NCBI GenBank assembly: GCA_028715985.1
Contig: JAQUQR010000003.1
Span: forward strand, 45,890-109,889
Direction of reading: 5' to 3'
From: Methanocellales archaeon
Lineage (GTDB): Archaea; Halobacteriota; UBA148
DNA length: 64,000 nt
The position numbers and the translations under genes were made by a program. Shown in pieces: positions 1 to 10,261 of the stretch; the first letter of the stretch is position 1, and every line of letters begins with the position of its first letter. Below the pieces are notes generated by a model. That model saw only the letters and a program-made list of their open reading frames with translations, searched no databases and was not told the DNA's origin.

Positions 1-51
1 TTGCTGTTTTTTTTGTAAAAAAATTCACTTATAGGCAAAATTTTGGCAATG

Positions 52-60
52 TATATTTAA
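52..60 (+). promoter_or_regulatory. TATA box candidate of the R-M gene
   Basis: The AT-rich element TATATTTAA lies 34-42 bases before the GTG start at 94. An archaeal TATA box at this distance implies a very short 5' leader. No clear ribosome binding site is visible, which fits a nearly leaderless message. Confidence 0.45.
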
Positions 61-93
61 GAAAGATAAGAAGTAATATGTTCATGATGGCCT

Positions 94-3000
94 GTGAAGA
101 GTGATTTAGACTTAAAAACCTATGAAAGAAATATCTACGAAAGAATCGATTTGCTTATTCGACATTTTCATGCTGTTTCTGATAAACTGGTAGATGAAGA
201 AGACGTTAAATCGAGTATTATCGACAGGTTTATCGATATTTTGGGTTGGGATTTAGGCGATACCTTAGAGGTCAAAAAAGAGCAAAAAACCGAGGGCAGA
301 AAAAAGGCGGATTACGCCCTAAAAGTTGGCGGGAAAACAAAAATTTACATCGAAGCAAAAAGTCTCGACAAAGACTTGGAAAAAGGATTCGATAAGACAC
401 CCGGCGAGGGAAAGAGGACATACATTGAACAAACCATCAACTACGCTTATAACAGTGGCGTAAGCTGGGCGCTACTCACAAACGGAAAACGATGGATATT
501 ATTCAATGCCTATTGGAAAGGGACTCACAGGGACAGAATTGCTTTCGATCTCGAAATCGAGGATTTCCTAAAGGACAACAATTTTGACAAAATCAAGCTT
601 CTTGCCAAGGAATATGTTGTAGCTGGAAAATTAGACGAGTATTTCAAAGAGAGGCCTTTCAGAAATCCTGTTGATGAAGAGGTTGTAGCCTTCCTGCTTG
701 AATGCCGAAGAGCCTTAACGGAATCCGTAATTAAAAATAACGAGGGCAAATACACCACCGACCAATTAAGAGAGGGTATACATCGCATTTTGGACAGGTT
801 GGTGTTTTACAAGATTTGTGAGGATAGAGACATCTTGGATTATGGCAGGATCAAGAAAACTTTTGATATATTCCGAGAGGATAAATCCAGTCAATCTTTC
901 GTAATTGGATTAAAGTCGTACTATGACTGGTTCAATAGAATCTATGATGGCGAAATGTTCGGTCCGCATTTTTGTGAAGAATTCATCGTGGATAACAGTG
1001 TCTATGAAATGCTGGTGGACGGATTATACCAATACGATTTCGCAACGATCGATGCTGACATATTAGGCAGAATCTACGAAAATTATCTCGGCAACACCCT
1101 GCAGGAACTGGAAAAAGGCTTGAAGTGGGTTATCGATAGCAAAGAACGAAAGAGATTCGGACAATACTACACTCCGCAGTACGTTGTCGACTACATCATC
1201 GATAATGTTGGGATCACCAGAGACTCCAAAATACTGGACCCTTCCTGTGGCTCTGGCGCCTTTCTGATAAAAGCCTATGACAAGTTAAAACTTCTAAATC
1301 ATGAGCATGTAAAGCGAATAGCAACGAAGAAAAAACACAACATATCGGAAGAGGATTTCAAAAAATGGCAGGAGGAAGAGCTGCCGAAGATAGAGTCAAA
1401 AAGCATCAATCAAATTTTAGCGCGAAACATACATGGTGTAGACCTCAATCCTGAATCGGTAGAGCTGACAAAGATCAATTTGTGGCTCAGAAGCATCCAG
1501 AAAGACACCCCTCTGAACAAACTGGAAAATAACATCGCATGCGGTAACAGCCTGATTTCTGGCACAGAAGAGGAATTGAGAAAATATTTCGGGGATGACT
1601 GGGAAGAAAAGCGACCTTTTGATTGGGAAGAAGAATTTAAAGATATTTTTGATAAGGGTGGGTTTGATGTTGTGATGGGAAATCCGCCTTATATTCGATT
1701 TGACAACCTGAACGAAGATGAACGGGAATATCTTTTCTCGAAATACAAGTCGGCAGTCCAAAAGTGCGATATTTTCTCATTCTTCATAGAAAGAGGGATT
1801 CAAAATCTAAAAGAAAGAGGATTTCTTGGATTTATTGTTTCTTCATCGTGGTTTTCCCAACATAGTTTCAGCAAACTCAGAAAATTAATTCTTGATGAAT
1901 GTGCCATAAGACAAATTATTTTAACGCCGGAAGATACTTTCAAAGATGCCGCAGTTCAGACCGTAATAATTATTCTTCAAAAAACAAACTCGAAAGAAAT
2001 AAGAGACAAAAATCAAATAACCGTTTGCCGATTCGCTAAGGATATATCTATCAATAACAAGCACTTGATACCGCAGAATATCTACCTTGAAAACAAAGAA
2101 AATCTCTTTATCTTGGATTGGACCCCATCCCATAGAAAGATGGATAAGAAATTTGCCATTGCAACTGAAGAGCTGAAAAATGTAGTTGATTTGTCGTTTG
2201 GCATAATGACTGGCGATGACTCCAAATTCACATATTCTGAAAAACAACATCCGACAGAAGATAAACAAGTGCTTCGCGGGGGAAACGTTAAACGTTATAG
2301 AATATCTTGGAGTGGCGAATATGTCTGGTATGTTCCAGATGTCATGCGAAAGCATAAAGACACTGCGAGACCAGGCGAATCGGCCAGATTTGAAACGGAA
2401 AAACTTATCATAAAACGTGAAGGAGCAGGCTCTATAACCGCTGCGATAGACTACGATGGATATTATACAATTGGCTCAACCTTCATAGTGAATAAAAAAG
2501 ATCCGCAGTACGATCTCAGATATATATTGGGACTTTTGAACTCTAAACTTCTGAATTATTGGTATGGACAGCGCTATAAAACAGTGACGCAGTCGATAAA
2601 TTCCTATCAGAAAATTCCTGTGAAAAAAGCATCTAAATCCGAGCAGGAGCCAATAATAAAACTCGTCGACAAAATGCTCTTCCTCCACAAAGAGCTTCCA
2701 AATATTAACACCAACTTCTTTGATTATGTCGATCTGCGCCCCAAGTTGAAGGATACCAACCTCGGCTATTACTTCAACCTGCTTAAAATGAACGACAAAA
2801 AAGTGCTGAACAATGCCAATGGCCTAAAAGGTAAAATCAAGAAGGTCAAAGCAAGAGAAGAAGGCGAATGGCTTATCGTTTCTGTGGATTATGGGGATGA
2901 GAACAAGAAGTCGGTTGAAGATTTTGATGTCTTAAAATGCCGATTTGAAAATCTAACCTTCACTAAATTTATCAAGCATTGCATACTGGATTATGGCAAG

Positions 3001-3249
3001 AGCATCGGCGAGGGAAATATCTTGGACCGAATTTTGAAGATGGAAAACATACCGATTTTTGATAACAAGAGCGATGTCAAGAATCAGCAAGTCATCGATG
3101 AAATCATGGGTTCGTTCTTGCCTGCATCAGAACGGAAGGAGAAAATAGAGAAGGAAATCGAAGAGACGGATAAAACGATCGATCAAATGGTTTATGAGTT
3201 GTATAGTCTAACCGAAGAAGAAATTAAAATCGTTGAAGCCTCTGCTTAA
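94..3249 (+). CDS. Type IIG restriction-modification enzyme (Eco57I-like nuclease-methyltransferase)
   Basis: This 1051-residue protein combines a nuclease and an adenine methyltransferase. The N-terminus carries a PD-(D/E)xK pattern (D73, then E87-A-K89 after a hydrophobic strand), as in HsdR-like nuclease domains. The central methyltransferase has the lead-in FGQYYTP at about 352, the SAM-binding motif I DPSCGSGAF at about 381 and the catalytic NPPY at about 530. The C-terminal third is probably the target-recognition region. The length is normal for single-chain type IIG/Eco57I-class enzymes. GTG 94 is the only reasonable start, because the upstream ATGs are out of frame and an in-frame stop precedes it. 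No separate specificity subunit is seen downstream, only a 22-codon open stretch at 3251-3319. Its C-terminal tail closely matches a gene remnant at 34.6 kb. Known from the family: methylation and cleavage at one recognition site. Confidence 0.88.
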   Translation: MKSDLDLKTYERNIYERIDLLIRHFHAVSDKLVDEEDVKSSIIDRFIDILGWDLGDTLEVKKEQKTEGRKKADYALKVGGKTKIYIEAKSLDKDLEKGFDKTPGEGKRTYIEQTINYAYNSGVSWALLTNGKRWILFNAYWKGTHRDRIAFDLEIEDFLKDNNFDKIKLLAKEYVVAGKLDEYFKERPFRNPVDEEVVAFLLECRRALTESVIKNNEGKYTTDQLREGIHRILDRLVFYKICEDRDILDYGRIKKTFDIFREDKSSQSFVIGLKSYYDWFNRIYDGEMFGPHFCEEFIVDNSVYEMLVDGLYQYDFATIDADILGRIYENYLGNTLQELEKGLKWVIDSKERKRFGQYYTPQYVVDYIIDNVGITRDSKILDPSCGSGAFLIKAYDKLKLLNHEHVKRIATKKKHNISEEDFKKWQEEELPKIESKSINQILARNIHGVDLNPESVELTKINLWLRSIQKDTPLNKLENNIACGNSLISGTEEELRKYFGDDWEEKRPFDWEEEFKDIFDKGGFDVVMGNPPYIRFDNLNEDEREYLFSKYKSAVQKCDIFSFFIERGIQNLKERGFLGFIVSSSWFSQHSFSKLRKLILDECAIRQIILTPEDTFKDAAVQTVIIILQKTNSKEIRDKNQITVCRFAKDISINNKHLIPQNIYLENKENLFILDWTPSHRKMDKKFAIATEELKNVVDLSFGIMTGDDSKFTYSEKQHPTEDKQVLRGGNVKRYRISWSGEYVWYVPDVMRKHKDTARPGESARFETEKLIIKREGAGSITAAIDYDGYYTIGSTFIVNKKDPQYDLRYILGLLNSKLLNYWYGQRYKTVTQSINSYQKIPVKKASKSEQEPIIKLVDKMLFLHKELPNINTNFFDYVDLRPKLKDTNLGYYFNLLKMNDKKVLNNANGLKGKIKKVKAREEGEWLIVSVDYGDENKKSVEDFDVLKCRFENLTFTKFIKHCILDYGKSIGEGNILDRILKMENIPIFDNKSDVKNQQVIDEIMGSFLPASERKEKIEKEIEETDKTIDQMVYELYSLTEEEIKIVEASA

Positions 3250-3487
3250 AATGTCCAATCAAAAGCCTAAAAACACCAATTCTTATCTGGTTACGAGTGA
3301 AGTGATTATAGAAATGAATGATTAATCCAAACATCTGCAAAAGACATAGGGCGATTAAACTACCCCCCCACATATTTTATCGCATCTCGCTTGTGATCAC
3401 AAGATTGAAAATCAATTTTTACTTTAGGAACTAATGAAAGCACAGCAAGTATTATCTAGTTACGGTGAAATGGGAATTGAAAATCAT

Positions 3488-4591
3488 TTAGTCAAAAATT
3501 TCTGGTTGGATTTTTACTTTGCGATCTGCTGTTGATTTAGTCTCTTCATCTTTCTCTTTTTGATTCATTACCAAGTCTCTAAACATGACAAACAGATGAT
3601 ACGTAAATATATTTTGAAGTTGGAGAACTGCGAAAACCAATGCACTCGTTTCTTTGACTAAATTTATAAATTCAAAGTACGATAGTAGAACTTTATTGTT
3701 ACGATCAATAAAATCAATTCTTTTGTCTAAAATATCAATTTTATACGTTCTGTGAGAAATAGCGTTTCTAACTTTCCTATTAAAGCCTTCCGTTAATATT
3801 TTATAATGTTTTTCTTTTTCCACTTTTTGAATGTTTTTGTATAGATCTTTTTTCCTTATATTTTCATAGTCTGGTTTTTCGTCTTTCTCTAATATTTTCA
3901 GCAGTCCTACAATCACCCGCAATTGTTTTTCGTAACACCCTGACAATTCTGAATATATTTCTATATATTTCTTAATCTGTTGTTTTCGTATATATCTATG
4001 CTCTTTTTGTAAGTATTTATAATGACCAACTAGGGGATCACACAAGGTATGAGCGATAATATATGCATCATCGCTTTCGCTAACGTCATCTAAAAAATCA
4101 CGCACAAGGTATGTTTTTCCTTTTGCCTTAAGTTCTAGTGATAATTTTTCAATGAGCGATATATATTCAAGATATCTCGTATTTTTTAAATATTCTAAGC
4201 CAGATGGAATTTTGGGTCTCAAAAACTCGATGCCATCCTCTACTGCATGTATTTCTTGAGGGATTTCTGGGATCGCTATGCGTAACAGTTTATCAATGAG
4301 ACAATAAGTGCGAGAGATTTTTTCTGTTTGAGATATCTGGGCAGATTCTAATATATCTATCTCTTTTAAACCTTCCAAAAAGTTCCTTGATTTTTCGTAT
4401 AGTTCATCTTCAAGCTTTTTATCAAGCACTTTACCCTTACGCAAATCCTTTCCCAAGAGATTCGAAAAGAATTTAGGCATTTCCGTCGTTAATACTTTAA
4501 TAACATTTCTAAGCTCTTTTTCACTAAGCTCTTTTTCCGTTATACCAGATTGTGACATAGTTTTACACAATACCATATTTGGCGAAAGCAA
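3488..4591 (-). CDS. Uncharacterised protein with a C-terminal HEPN-type RNase motif
   Basis: This 367-residue, Lys/Glu-rich, mostly helical protein matches no family I can name. Near the C-terminus the motif RNAISH (R275-x4-H280) follows a helical segment. This is the R-phi-x3-H signature of HEPN domains, which are often RNases in toxin, Abi or CRISPR effectors. It has no signal peptide and no obvious membrane helix. The start is uncertain: ATG codons at residues 1, 6 and 12 (4558) are all possible and none has a good ribosome binding site. It is convergent with the type IIG enzyme and AT-rich like other accessory genes here, so a defence role is an inference. Confidence 0.6.
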   Translation of the reverse strand: MLSPNMVLCKTMSQSGITEKELSEKELRNVIKVLTTEMPKFFSNLLGKDLRKGKVLDKKLEDELYEKSRNFLEGLKEIDILESAQISQTEKISRTYCLIDKLLRIAIPEIPQEIHAVEDGIEFLRPKIPSGLEYLKNTRYLEYISLIEKLSLELKAKGKTYLVRDFLDDVSESDDAYIIAHTLCDPLVGHYKYLQKEHRYIRKQQIKKYIEIYSELSGCYEKQLRVIVGLLKILEKDEKPDYENIRKKDLYKNIQKVEKEKHYKILTEGFNRKVRNAISHRTYKIDILDKRIDFIDRNNKVLLSYFEFINLVKETSALVFAVLQLQNIFTYHLFVMFRDLVMNQKEKDEETKSTADRKVKIQPEIFD

Positions 4592-4624
4592 TAAAAGCTC
4601 CGATTAAGTAGAATCTCAAATATA

Positions 4625-4756
4625 CTAACTTGCCATCATCTCAGTCAATCGTTCTATCAAATAGGTGTTAGTGACAAAATCATCATACGAAACACCCCTC
4701 CAAATCTCATCTGGCCAAGAGTGACCAAGTCTTATCGGCTTACGAACATCTTCCGA
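4625..4756 (-). pseudogene. 3' fragment of an unidentified gene abutting tRNA-Glu
   Basis: An open frame of 43 codons with no start codon runs from just past the tRNA 3' end to a TAG at 4625. Its composition is protein-like (for example HSWPDEIWRGVSYDDF). A gene tail lying against the 3' end of a tRNA often marks the scar of an integration or excision. I do not recognise the family, and a chance open frame is possible. Confidence 0.35.
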
Positions 4757-4766
4757 TCATCTATAT

Positions 4767-4863
4767 GCTCCGGTGGGGATTTGAACCCCAGTCGCAGGAG
4801 TGAGAGTCCTGCATGAATGACCTTCAGTTCTGGCTGAATTTGGCCGGACTACACTACCGGAGC
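4767..4863 (-). tRNA. tRNA-Glu(CTC) with a putative non-canonical D-arm intron
   Basis: On the minus strand the acceptor stem GCTCCGG pairs with CCGGAGC. The anticodon stem CAGGA/TCCTG encloses loop CTCTCAC, giving anticodon CTC (Glu). The T-arm GGGG-TTCAAAT-CCCC is standard. Between GGCCAA and TCATGC of the D-arm lie about 23 extra bases (roughly 4817-4839). Their removal restores an ordinary D-arm very like that of the tRNA-Gln at 16.5 kb. The insert can form a TTCAG/CTGAA hairpin, as expected for a small archaeal intron outside position 37/38. No CCA is encoded. Confidence 0.88.
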
Positions 4864-4937
4864 GTTAACTTTCAAGTAGAACTAACACCTATATATATCT
4901 TAAGCTGTAACTTCCATTCATAGGGGATGGGTGCCTT

Positions 4938-5906
4938 TTGAAGAAGCTGGTCGATCTGGGTGTATTGCCAATACGCAGTAGGAGCTCTAAAGGATATACC
5001 CCACATCTGTTGATCTCATTCAGGTCAGAAAAGCTACATGCATTTGGAATCGATACCACGCCTCACGAAGATTCCCAAGCCCTTTTGATAACCCATGCGC
5101 ATTCGGATCATCACGGTGGCTCTGCGATGCTCTCCCCAAGCTCTGTAGCATCTGAAAAAACCGCGAAAGCGCTTGAGATCCTATATGGAAGAAGATTTGT
5201 TGGGACGACCTTTAACGTGGGTGATTGTGTGGATATGGATGGTGTTAGGATTCGAACGCATCCGACAGGACACACCATAGGTGCCACAGCCTTTTCTTGG
5301 GAAAACGAGGTCGGGACCACCATTCTGGTAACTGGAGACGTCAAGGATGCATCCCATCTTCCAAGATGCGATGTTCTCGTTACGGAAGCGACCTACGGGG
5401 ACCCTTATGATCCACAATGCAGGTTTAAGGACGATATAGATGCCTTCAAGGATGCCATTAGAGAGAACGTTGCATTCGGTGCCTATTCATTTGGTAAGGC
5501 CCAAAGGGCGGTCAAACTACTTCGTAGCCTGGGGTACAAGGACGAGATCGGCATGGACAGTAAATCCTTGGAATTGACCAGGGAATTGATGGAACACATG
5601 GGGTCGCTGGTAAGCTTGGAAGAAAATGGCAAGATGAGCATCGTTCCACCACGGGATTTGCATCGCTTACCAGATCATCTGGATAAATTTGTATTAACCG
5701 GGCGAAGTTGTTCGCATCAGCGAATCAAGATAAGCGATCATCTCGATTTCAATGGCCTGATAAAGATGGTGCGCGATTGTAAACCCGAGGTTACGATCCT
5801 CTATCATCCTCTTGGAAGCAGGCCGTCAAAACTCGCCCAATACCTTAACGAGAATGGATTTACAGCTATTTCAATAGATGCAATCACGAATGTGATGATT
5901 CACTAA
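4938..5906 (+). CDS. MBL-fold exonuclease-like protein (COG1236 type)
   Basis: This 322-residue metallo-beta-lactamase-fold protein belongs to the predicted mRNA 3'-end processing exonuclease group. The metal-binding signature HAHSDHHGG (H53, H55, D57, H58) is present, followed by the HPTGHTIGA segment at about 108-116, TGDV at about 133 and a late SDHLDFNG histidine near 275. It is shorter than the archaeal beta-CASP nucleases FttA or RNase J and lacks a KH domain, so the substrate is probably RNA but not established. The TTG start is supported by a GGGTG element six bases upstream. It converges with the DUF116 gene, and their 3' ends overlap by 23 bases. Confidence 0.8.
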   Translation: MKKLVDLGVLPIRSRSSKGYTPHLLISFRSEKLHAFGIDTTPHEDSQALLITHAHSDHHGGSAMLSPSSVASEKTAKALEILYGRRFVGTTFNVGDCVDMDGVRIRTHPTGHTIGATAFSWENEVGTTILVTGDVKDASHLPRCDVLVTEATYGDPYDPQCRFKDDIDAFKDAIRENVAFGAYSFGKAQRAVKLLRSLGYKDEIGMDSKSLELTRELMEHMGSLVSLEENGKMSIVPPRDLHRLPDHLDKFVLTGRSCSHQRIKISDHLDFNGLIKMVRDCKPEVTILYHPLGSRPSKLAQYLNENGFTAISIDAITNVMIH

Positions 5907-6549
5907 CGATTTTATCTACTTTTGCCGTTTTATAAAGAATATCCCAATCTAAAGCAGTGGAAATACACCCATCCGTTTCCAATTGAATGCCAATGGCCGG
6001 TACCCCAAATCTATGACATAAGTCCTGTCCATCTTTCACTTCTGAAATGCAACCAACACCCAAGATCGCCTCTGGTTTATATTTTAACATCATTCGCTTG
6101 ATGAAGCTTGATCCCGGGACGACGAAAACTATGTAACCCATGGACTCTAATTTCTTTTTCGCCCCCCCGATGTTACACCGACCGCAGTTGATGCATTGGA
6201 TGCCCTCGGGTGAGAGCTTCGCCGGGCAGTCCACTGAGCGAAGACACTGGGGCAGGAATATCGCCTTCTTTTCAAAGGGAAGACTCTCAAACCTTTTCAA
6301 TGAGACCTTGTTTCTCACTCGAATGACGACATCATCCACTATAGAGTCATCCACCTTGAACAATCGGAAGAGTGCCTTGACAGACCCCTCCAAAGCCAAT
6401 ATGCCTGATAGCACCACATTTGGGAAAGGGAAAGTACCAGTCCTGAATGAATATATCACAAATATCGCGATGAATACTGTCGTTACTACGGTTATTAAGA
6501 GGAAATAGACGATGATTCGTCCAATCACCGAGTAAAGGGAATCTAACAT
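5884..6549 (-). CDS. DUF116 family membrane protein
   Basis: An N-terminal hydrophobic stretch (about residues 8-30) and a second shorter one anchor the protein. The soluble part carries a cysteine-rich segment, CLRSVDCPAK followed by CINCGRCNIGG, typical of the DUF116 family, whose function is unknown. Further conserved cysteines (GVGCISEV, TDGCIST) suggest metal or Fe-S binding. I chose the ATG at 6549 rather than the TTG six codons upstream because neither has a ribosome binding site and family members begin close to the membrane helix. Confidence 0.75.
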   Translation of the reverse strand: MLDSLYSVIGRIIVYFLLITVVTTVFIAIFVIYSFRTGTFPFPNVVLSGILALEGSVKALFRLFKVDDSIVDDVVIRVRNKVSLKRFESLPFEKKAIFLPQCLRSVDCPAKLSPEGIQCINCGRCNIGGAKKKLESMGYIVFVVPGSSFIKRMMLKYKPEAILGVGCISEVKDGQDLCHRFGVPAIGIQLETDGCISTALDWDILYKTAKVDKIVSESSHS

Positions 6550-6590
6550 GCATATCGTTATAAGCAAACATAACTTAATAATACCACTGC

Positions 6591-7466
6591 TTGGATAGGT
6601 CTTTGCACGAACAGGAGGGGGAGGTCAATATCCAAAATAAAATAAATACGATCGTTACAAAAAAAGAGCTAGCTCCAACCATCAAATTATTTGAGGTATT
6701 CGCTCCACTGGTTGCCAGGAAAGCTAAGCCAGGACAATTTATAATCTTGCGAATAGGTGAAAAAGGAGAGAGAATACCATTGACCATTGCTGATTTTGAT
6801 GCTCAAAAAGGGACGATCACCATCATATTTCAAGAAGTTGGAAAGACCACCAAACTATTAGGGCTTCTAAAAGAGGGTGACCGCATCTCGGATTTTATGG
6901 GTCCCTTGGGAAATCCCACAAAGATCGAAAAATACGGGAGAGTTGTCTGTATCGGCGGTGGGGTTGGCGCGGCTTCTCTCCCCCTTAAGGCCAAGGCATT
7001 AGGAGAAGCCGGAAATGAGGTCATCTCCATCATCGGAGCCAGAACCAAAGAATTGTTGATATTAGAAGAAGAACTGCAGAAAACAAGCGATGAACTTTAC
7101 ATAACGACGGATGACGGCTCCAAAGGACATCATGGTTTCGTTACAGACATTCTGAAAAAGCTGATCGATGAGCGAAAAAATATCGATCTGGTGATAACCG
7201 TCGGACCGGTCATAATGATGAAGGCAGTGGCCAATGTTACGAGACCACACAACATAAGGACGATGGCGAGTCTAAATCCGATTATGGTGGATGGAACGGG
7301 AATGTGTGGCTCTTGTAGAGTGAGGGTAGATGGCGAGACTAAGTTTACCTGTGTGGATGGGCCGGAATTTGATGCCCATAGGATTGATTTCGATCATTTG
7401 ATGACCAGACTGCAAAGATACCTGACAGAAGAAAAGTTGTCCTTGGAGAGGGCAGGGATGGGTTAA
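6591..7466 (+). CDS. Ferredoxin-NADP reductase subunit, NfnA/SudB (PyrK-like) type
   Basis: This FAD/NAD-binding reductase of about 280 residues resembles the alpha subunit of NADH-dependent ferredoxin:NADP oxidoreductase or sulfide dehydrogenase. Visible features are a flavin-domain signature RIPLTIAD, the Rossmann motif GGGVGAA at about 124, and a C-terminal 2Fe-2S cysteine set in GTGMCGSCRV and the following FTCVDGPEFD. The start is odd: a strong ribosome binding site (6614-6625) is followed by no in-frame ATG, GTG or TTG. The first in-frame candidates are ATC 6630 or ATA 6642, so I list the upstream TTG 6591, which would place the site inside the gene. It sits six bases before its partner subunit. 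Together they probably act as an Nfn-type transhydrogenase. Confidence 0.85.
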   Translation: MDRSLHEQEGEVNIQNKINTIVTKKELAPTIKLFEVFAPLVARKAKPGQFIILRIGEKGERIPLTIADFDAQKGTITIIFQEVGKTTKLLGLLKEGDRISDFMGPLGNPTKIEKYGRVVCIGGGVGAASLPLKAKALGEAGNEVISIIGARTKELLILEEELQKTSDELYITTDDGSKGHHGFVTDILKKLIDERKNIDLVITVGPVIMMKAVANVTRPHNIRTMASLNPIMVDGTGMCGSCRVRVDGETKFTCVDGPEFDAHRIDFDHLMTRLQRYLTEEKLSLERAGMG

Positions 7467-8846
<1,380 letters not shown>

Positions 8847-8893
8847 CATGGGTCTCTTTCTTAAACTAAAAATATTAAGGATAAGGACATTTT

Positions 8894-9499
8894 TCAGTAT
8901 CTATGCCCATAGTTGTAGAATCTGTATACGCCCTCCCGTCCAACGCCATTTTTCTTGAAATAATAGCCAAACACAAGTCCTGCAACCAGCCCACCCAAAT
9001 GTGCTTGCCATGAAATAGAGGGCATTAATGACAGTACTAAGAAACCGCCAATCACTGCAATCCAGAGTGGTATTGGGATGGGAAGGGGGATAATGAACAC
9101 CCTTAGATTAGGTCTTAACACGGATAGCGTACCTCCTAGCGCGAATATTGCACCAGAGGCGCCAACTGCGATCGAATCTGGGGCTGCCAAAAAAACAACG
9201 AGAATATTGCCGAGTATGCCGCCAACGAAATATAGTTTTAGCAAATCTCTTCCACCTATTAGACCTTGGAGGTAATTGCCGAAGAAAAACAGCGTAAACA
9301 TGTTGGCAAATAAGTGCCAAAGGCCACCATGCAGGAACATGGAGGTAACCAATGTCCAGGGCCTTTCAAAGGCTAAAGAAGGCTGAAGACCCAGATTATT
9401 TATTATCAAATCCGGATTTATCAATGTGATGATGAACATCACTGCGTTGGCTATTATTAATTTCTCTATCACACTCGTATCATAACCAAGAACTCTCAC
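8894..9499 (-). CDS. Rhomboid intramembrane serine protease
   Basis: This 201-residue polytopic membrane protein has about six hydrophobic helices. Family hallmarks are HGGLWHLFANM (about 58-68), the catalytic serine in GASGAIFA (S115) and the catalytic histidine in AHLGGLVAG (H167). It cleaves transmembrane substrates within the membrane. There is no obvious operon partner. It is convergent with gltA. Confidence 0.93.
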   Translation of the reverse strand: MRVLGYDTSVIEKLIIANAVMFIITLINPDLIINNLGLQPSLAFERPWTLVTSMFLHGGLWHLFANMFTLFFFGNYLQGLIGGRDLLKLYFVGGILGNILVVFLAAPDSIAVGASGAIFALGGTLSVLRPNLRVFIIPLPIPIPLWIAVIGGFLVLSLMPSISWQAHLGGLVAGLVFGYYFKKNGVGREGVYRFYNYGHRY

Positions 9500-9542
9500 T
9501 AATCATACCTCTCTAACTTCCTGCTTTTTAGTTTATCCTATA

Positions 9543-10022
9543 TTAAACTCTGGCAAACATTATTGTTGTGGGTCCGCCTTGTTTTTCCCAGCATTTCGGA
9601 CAATTCGTGACCCAGGAGTAGATCCTGACTGGCTTCTTTCGCTCCTTATTTTCAACAAAATCTATGAGTTCGGTTATCTCTTTTTTCAAACCCTTGAATG
9701 GGCCGTGATAATATTTTGAATAAAGAGCTGTAGGGCCCCACACTTCCACATCAGGATCATTTTCTGGAATTTCTTCTATGGCAATCAACATGTTTGCAGA
9801 AAAGAATCCGGTTTCATCATCGAGCATCATGTAGGGTGGTTTGACCCTATATCCATTTTCTTCGATTCTATCCATGCCCTTTTTGATTGCTTTACTAATG
9901 CCAATCGGCATGTGAAGAAACAAGAAATGCTTTGTTCTATAGAAGGCTCTTTGATCCCAATCATGTTTCTTAAGGTCCCAATCCCGTTTATCCAATATTG
10001 GGCAATTGCAATCGTTTTCCAT
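9543..10022 (-). CDS. GyrI-like small-molecule-binding domain protein (putative)
   Basis: This conserved protein of about 159 residues contains the segment YSKYYHGPFKGL, which resembles the GyrI/effector-binding fold. The N-terminus has CNCPILDKRDWDL and the C-terminus CPKCWEKQGGP, giving two cysteine pairs that could bind metal. The ATG at 10022 is preferred over one nine codons upstream because a GGTGG ribosome binding site sits seven bases before it. Relatives are often annotated only as hydrolase, and the function is unknown. Confidence 0.55.
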   Translation of the reverse strand: MENDCNCPILDKRDWDLKKHDWDQRAFYRTKHFLFLHMPIGISKAIKKGMDRIEENGYRVKPPYMMLDDETGFFSANMLIAIEEIPENDPDVEVWGPTALYSKYYHGPFKGLKKEITELIDFVENKERKKPVRIYSWVTNCPKCWEKQGGPTTIMFARV

Positions 10023-10261
10023 TTTTAGGCCACCTTTTTTATTTGCCATATCTTTTCTAACTAATCTGATAAAATGTTTTATTTTCTTTTGGTTTTAGTT
10101 AGTTATTTATTTGGATTTCAACGTTTTTACCATTTCCCTCAAGTCCATACGCTACTATCCATTATTTTGACCAGATAATCCATCTATATGTCTTTTTTAG
10201 TAAATAAGAACTTGAAAAATAGCCGTTTTTCATCTTGAAAGCTCTCTTTCTACCACTTTTT

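Noticed and set aside
3251..3319. 22-codon frame right after the type IIG gene, possible start of a lost partner gene
   Set aside because: Too short and without a ribosome binding site; no recognisable family, so not listed as a gene.
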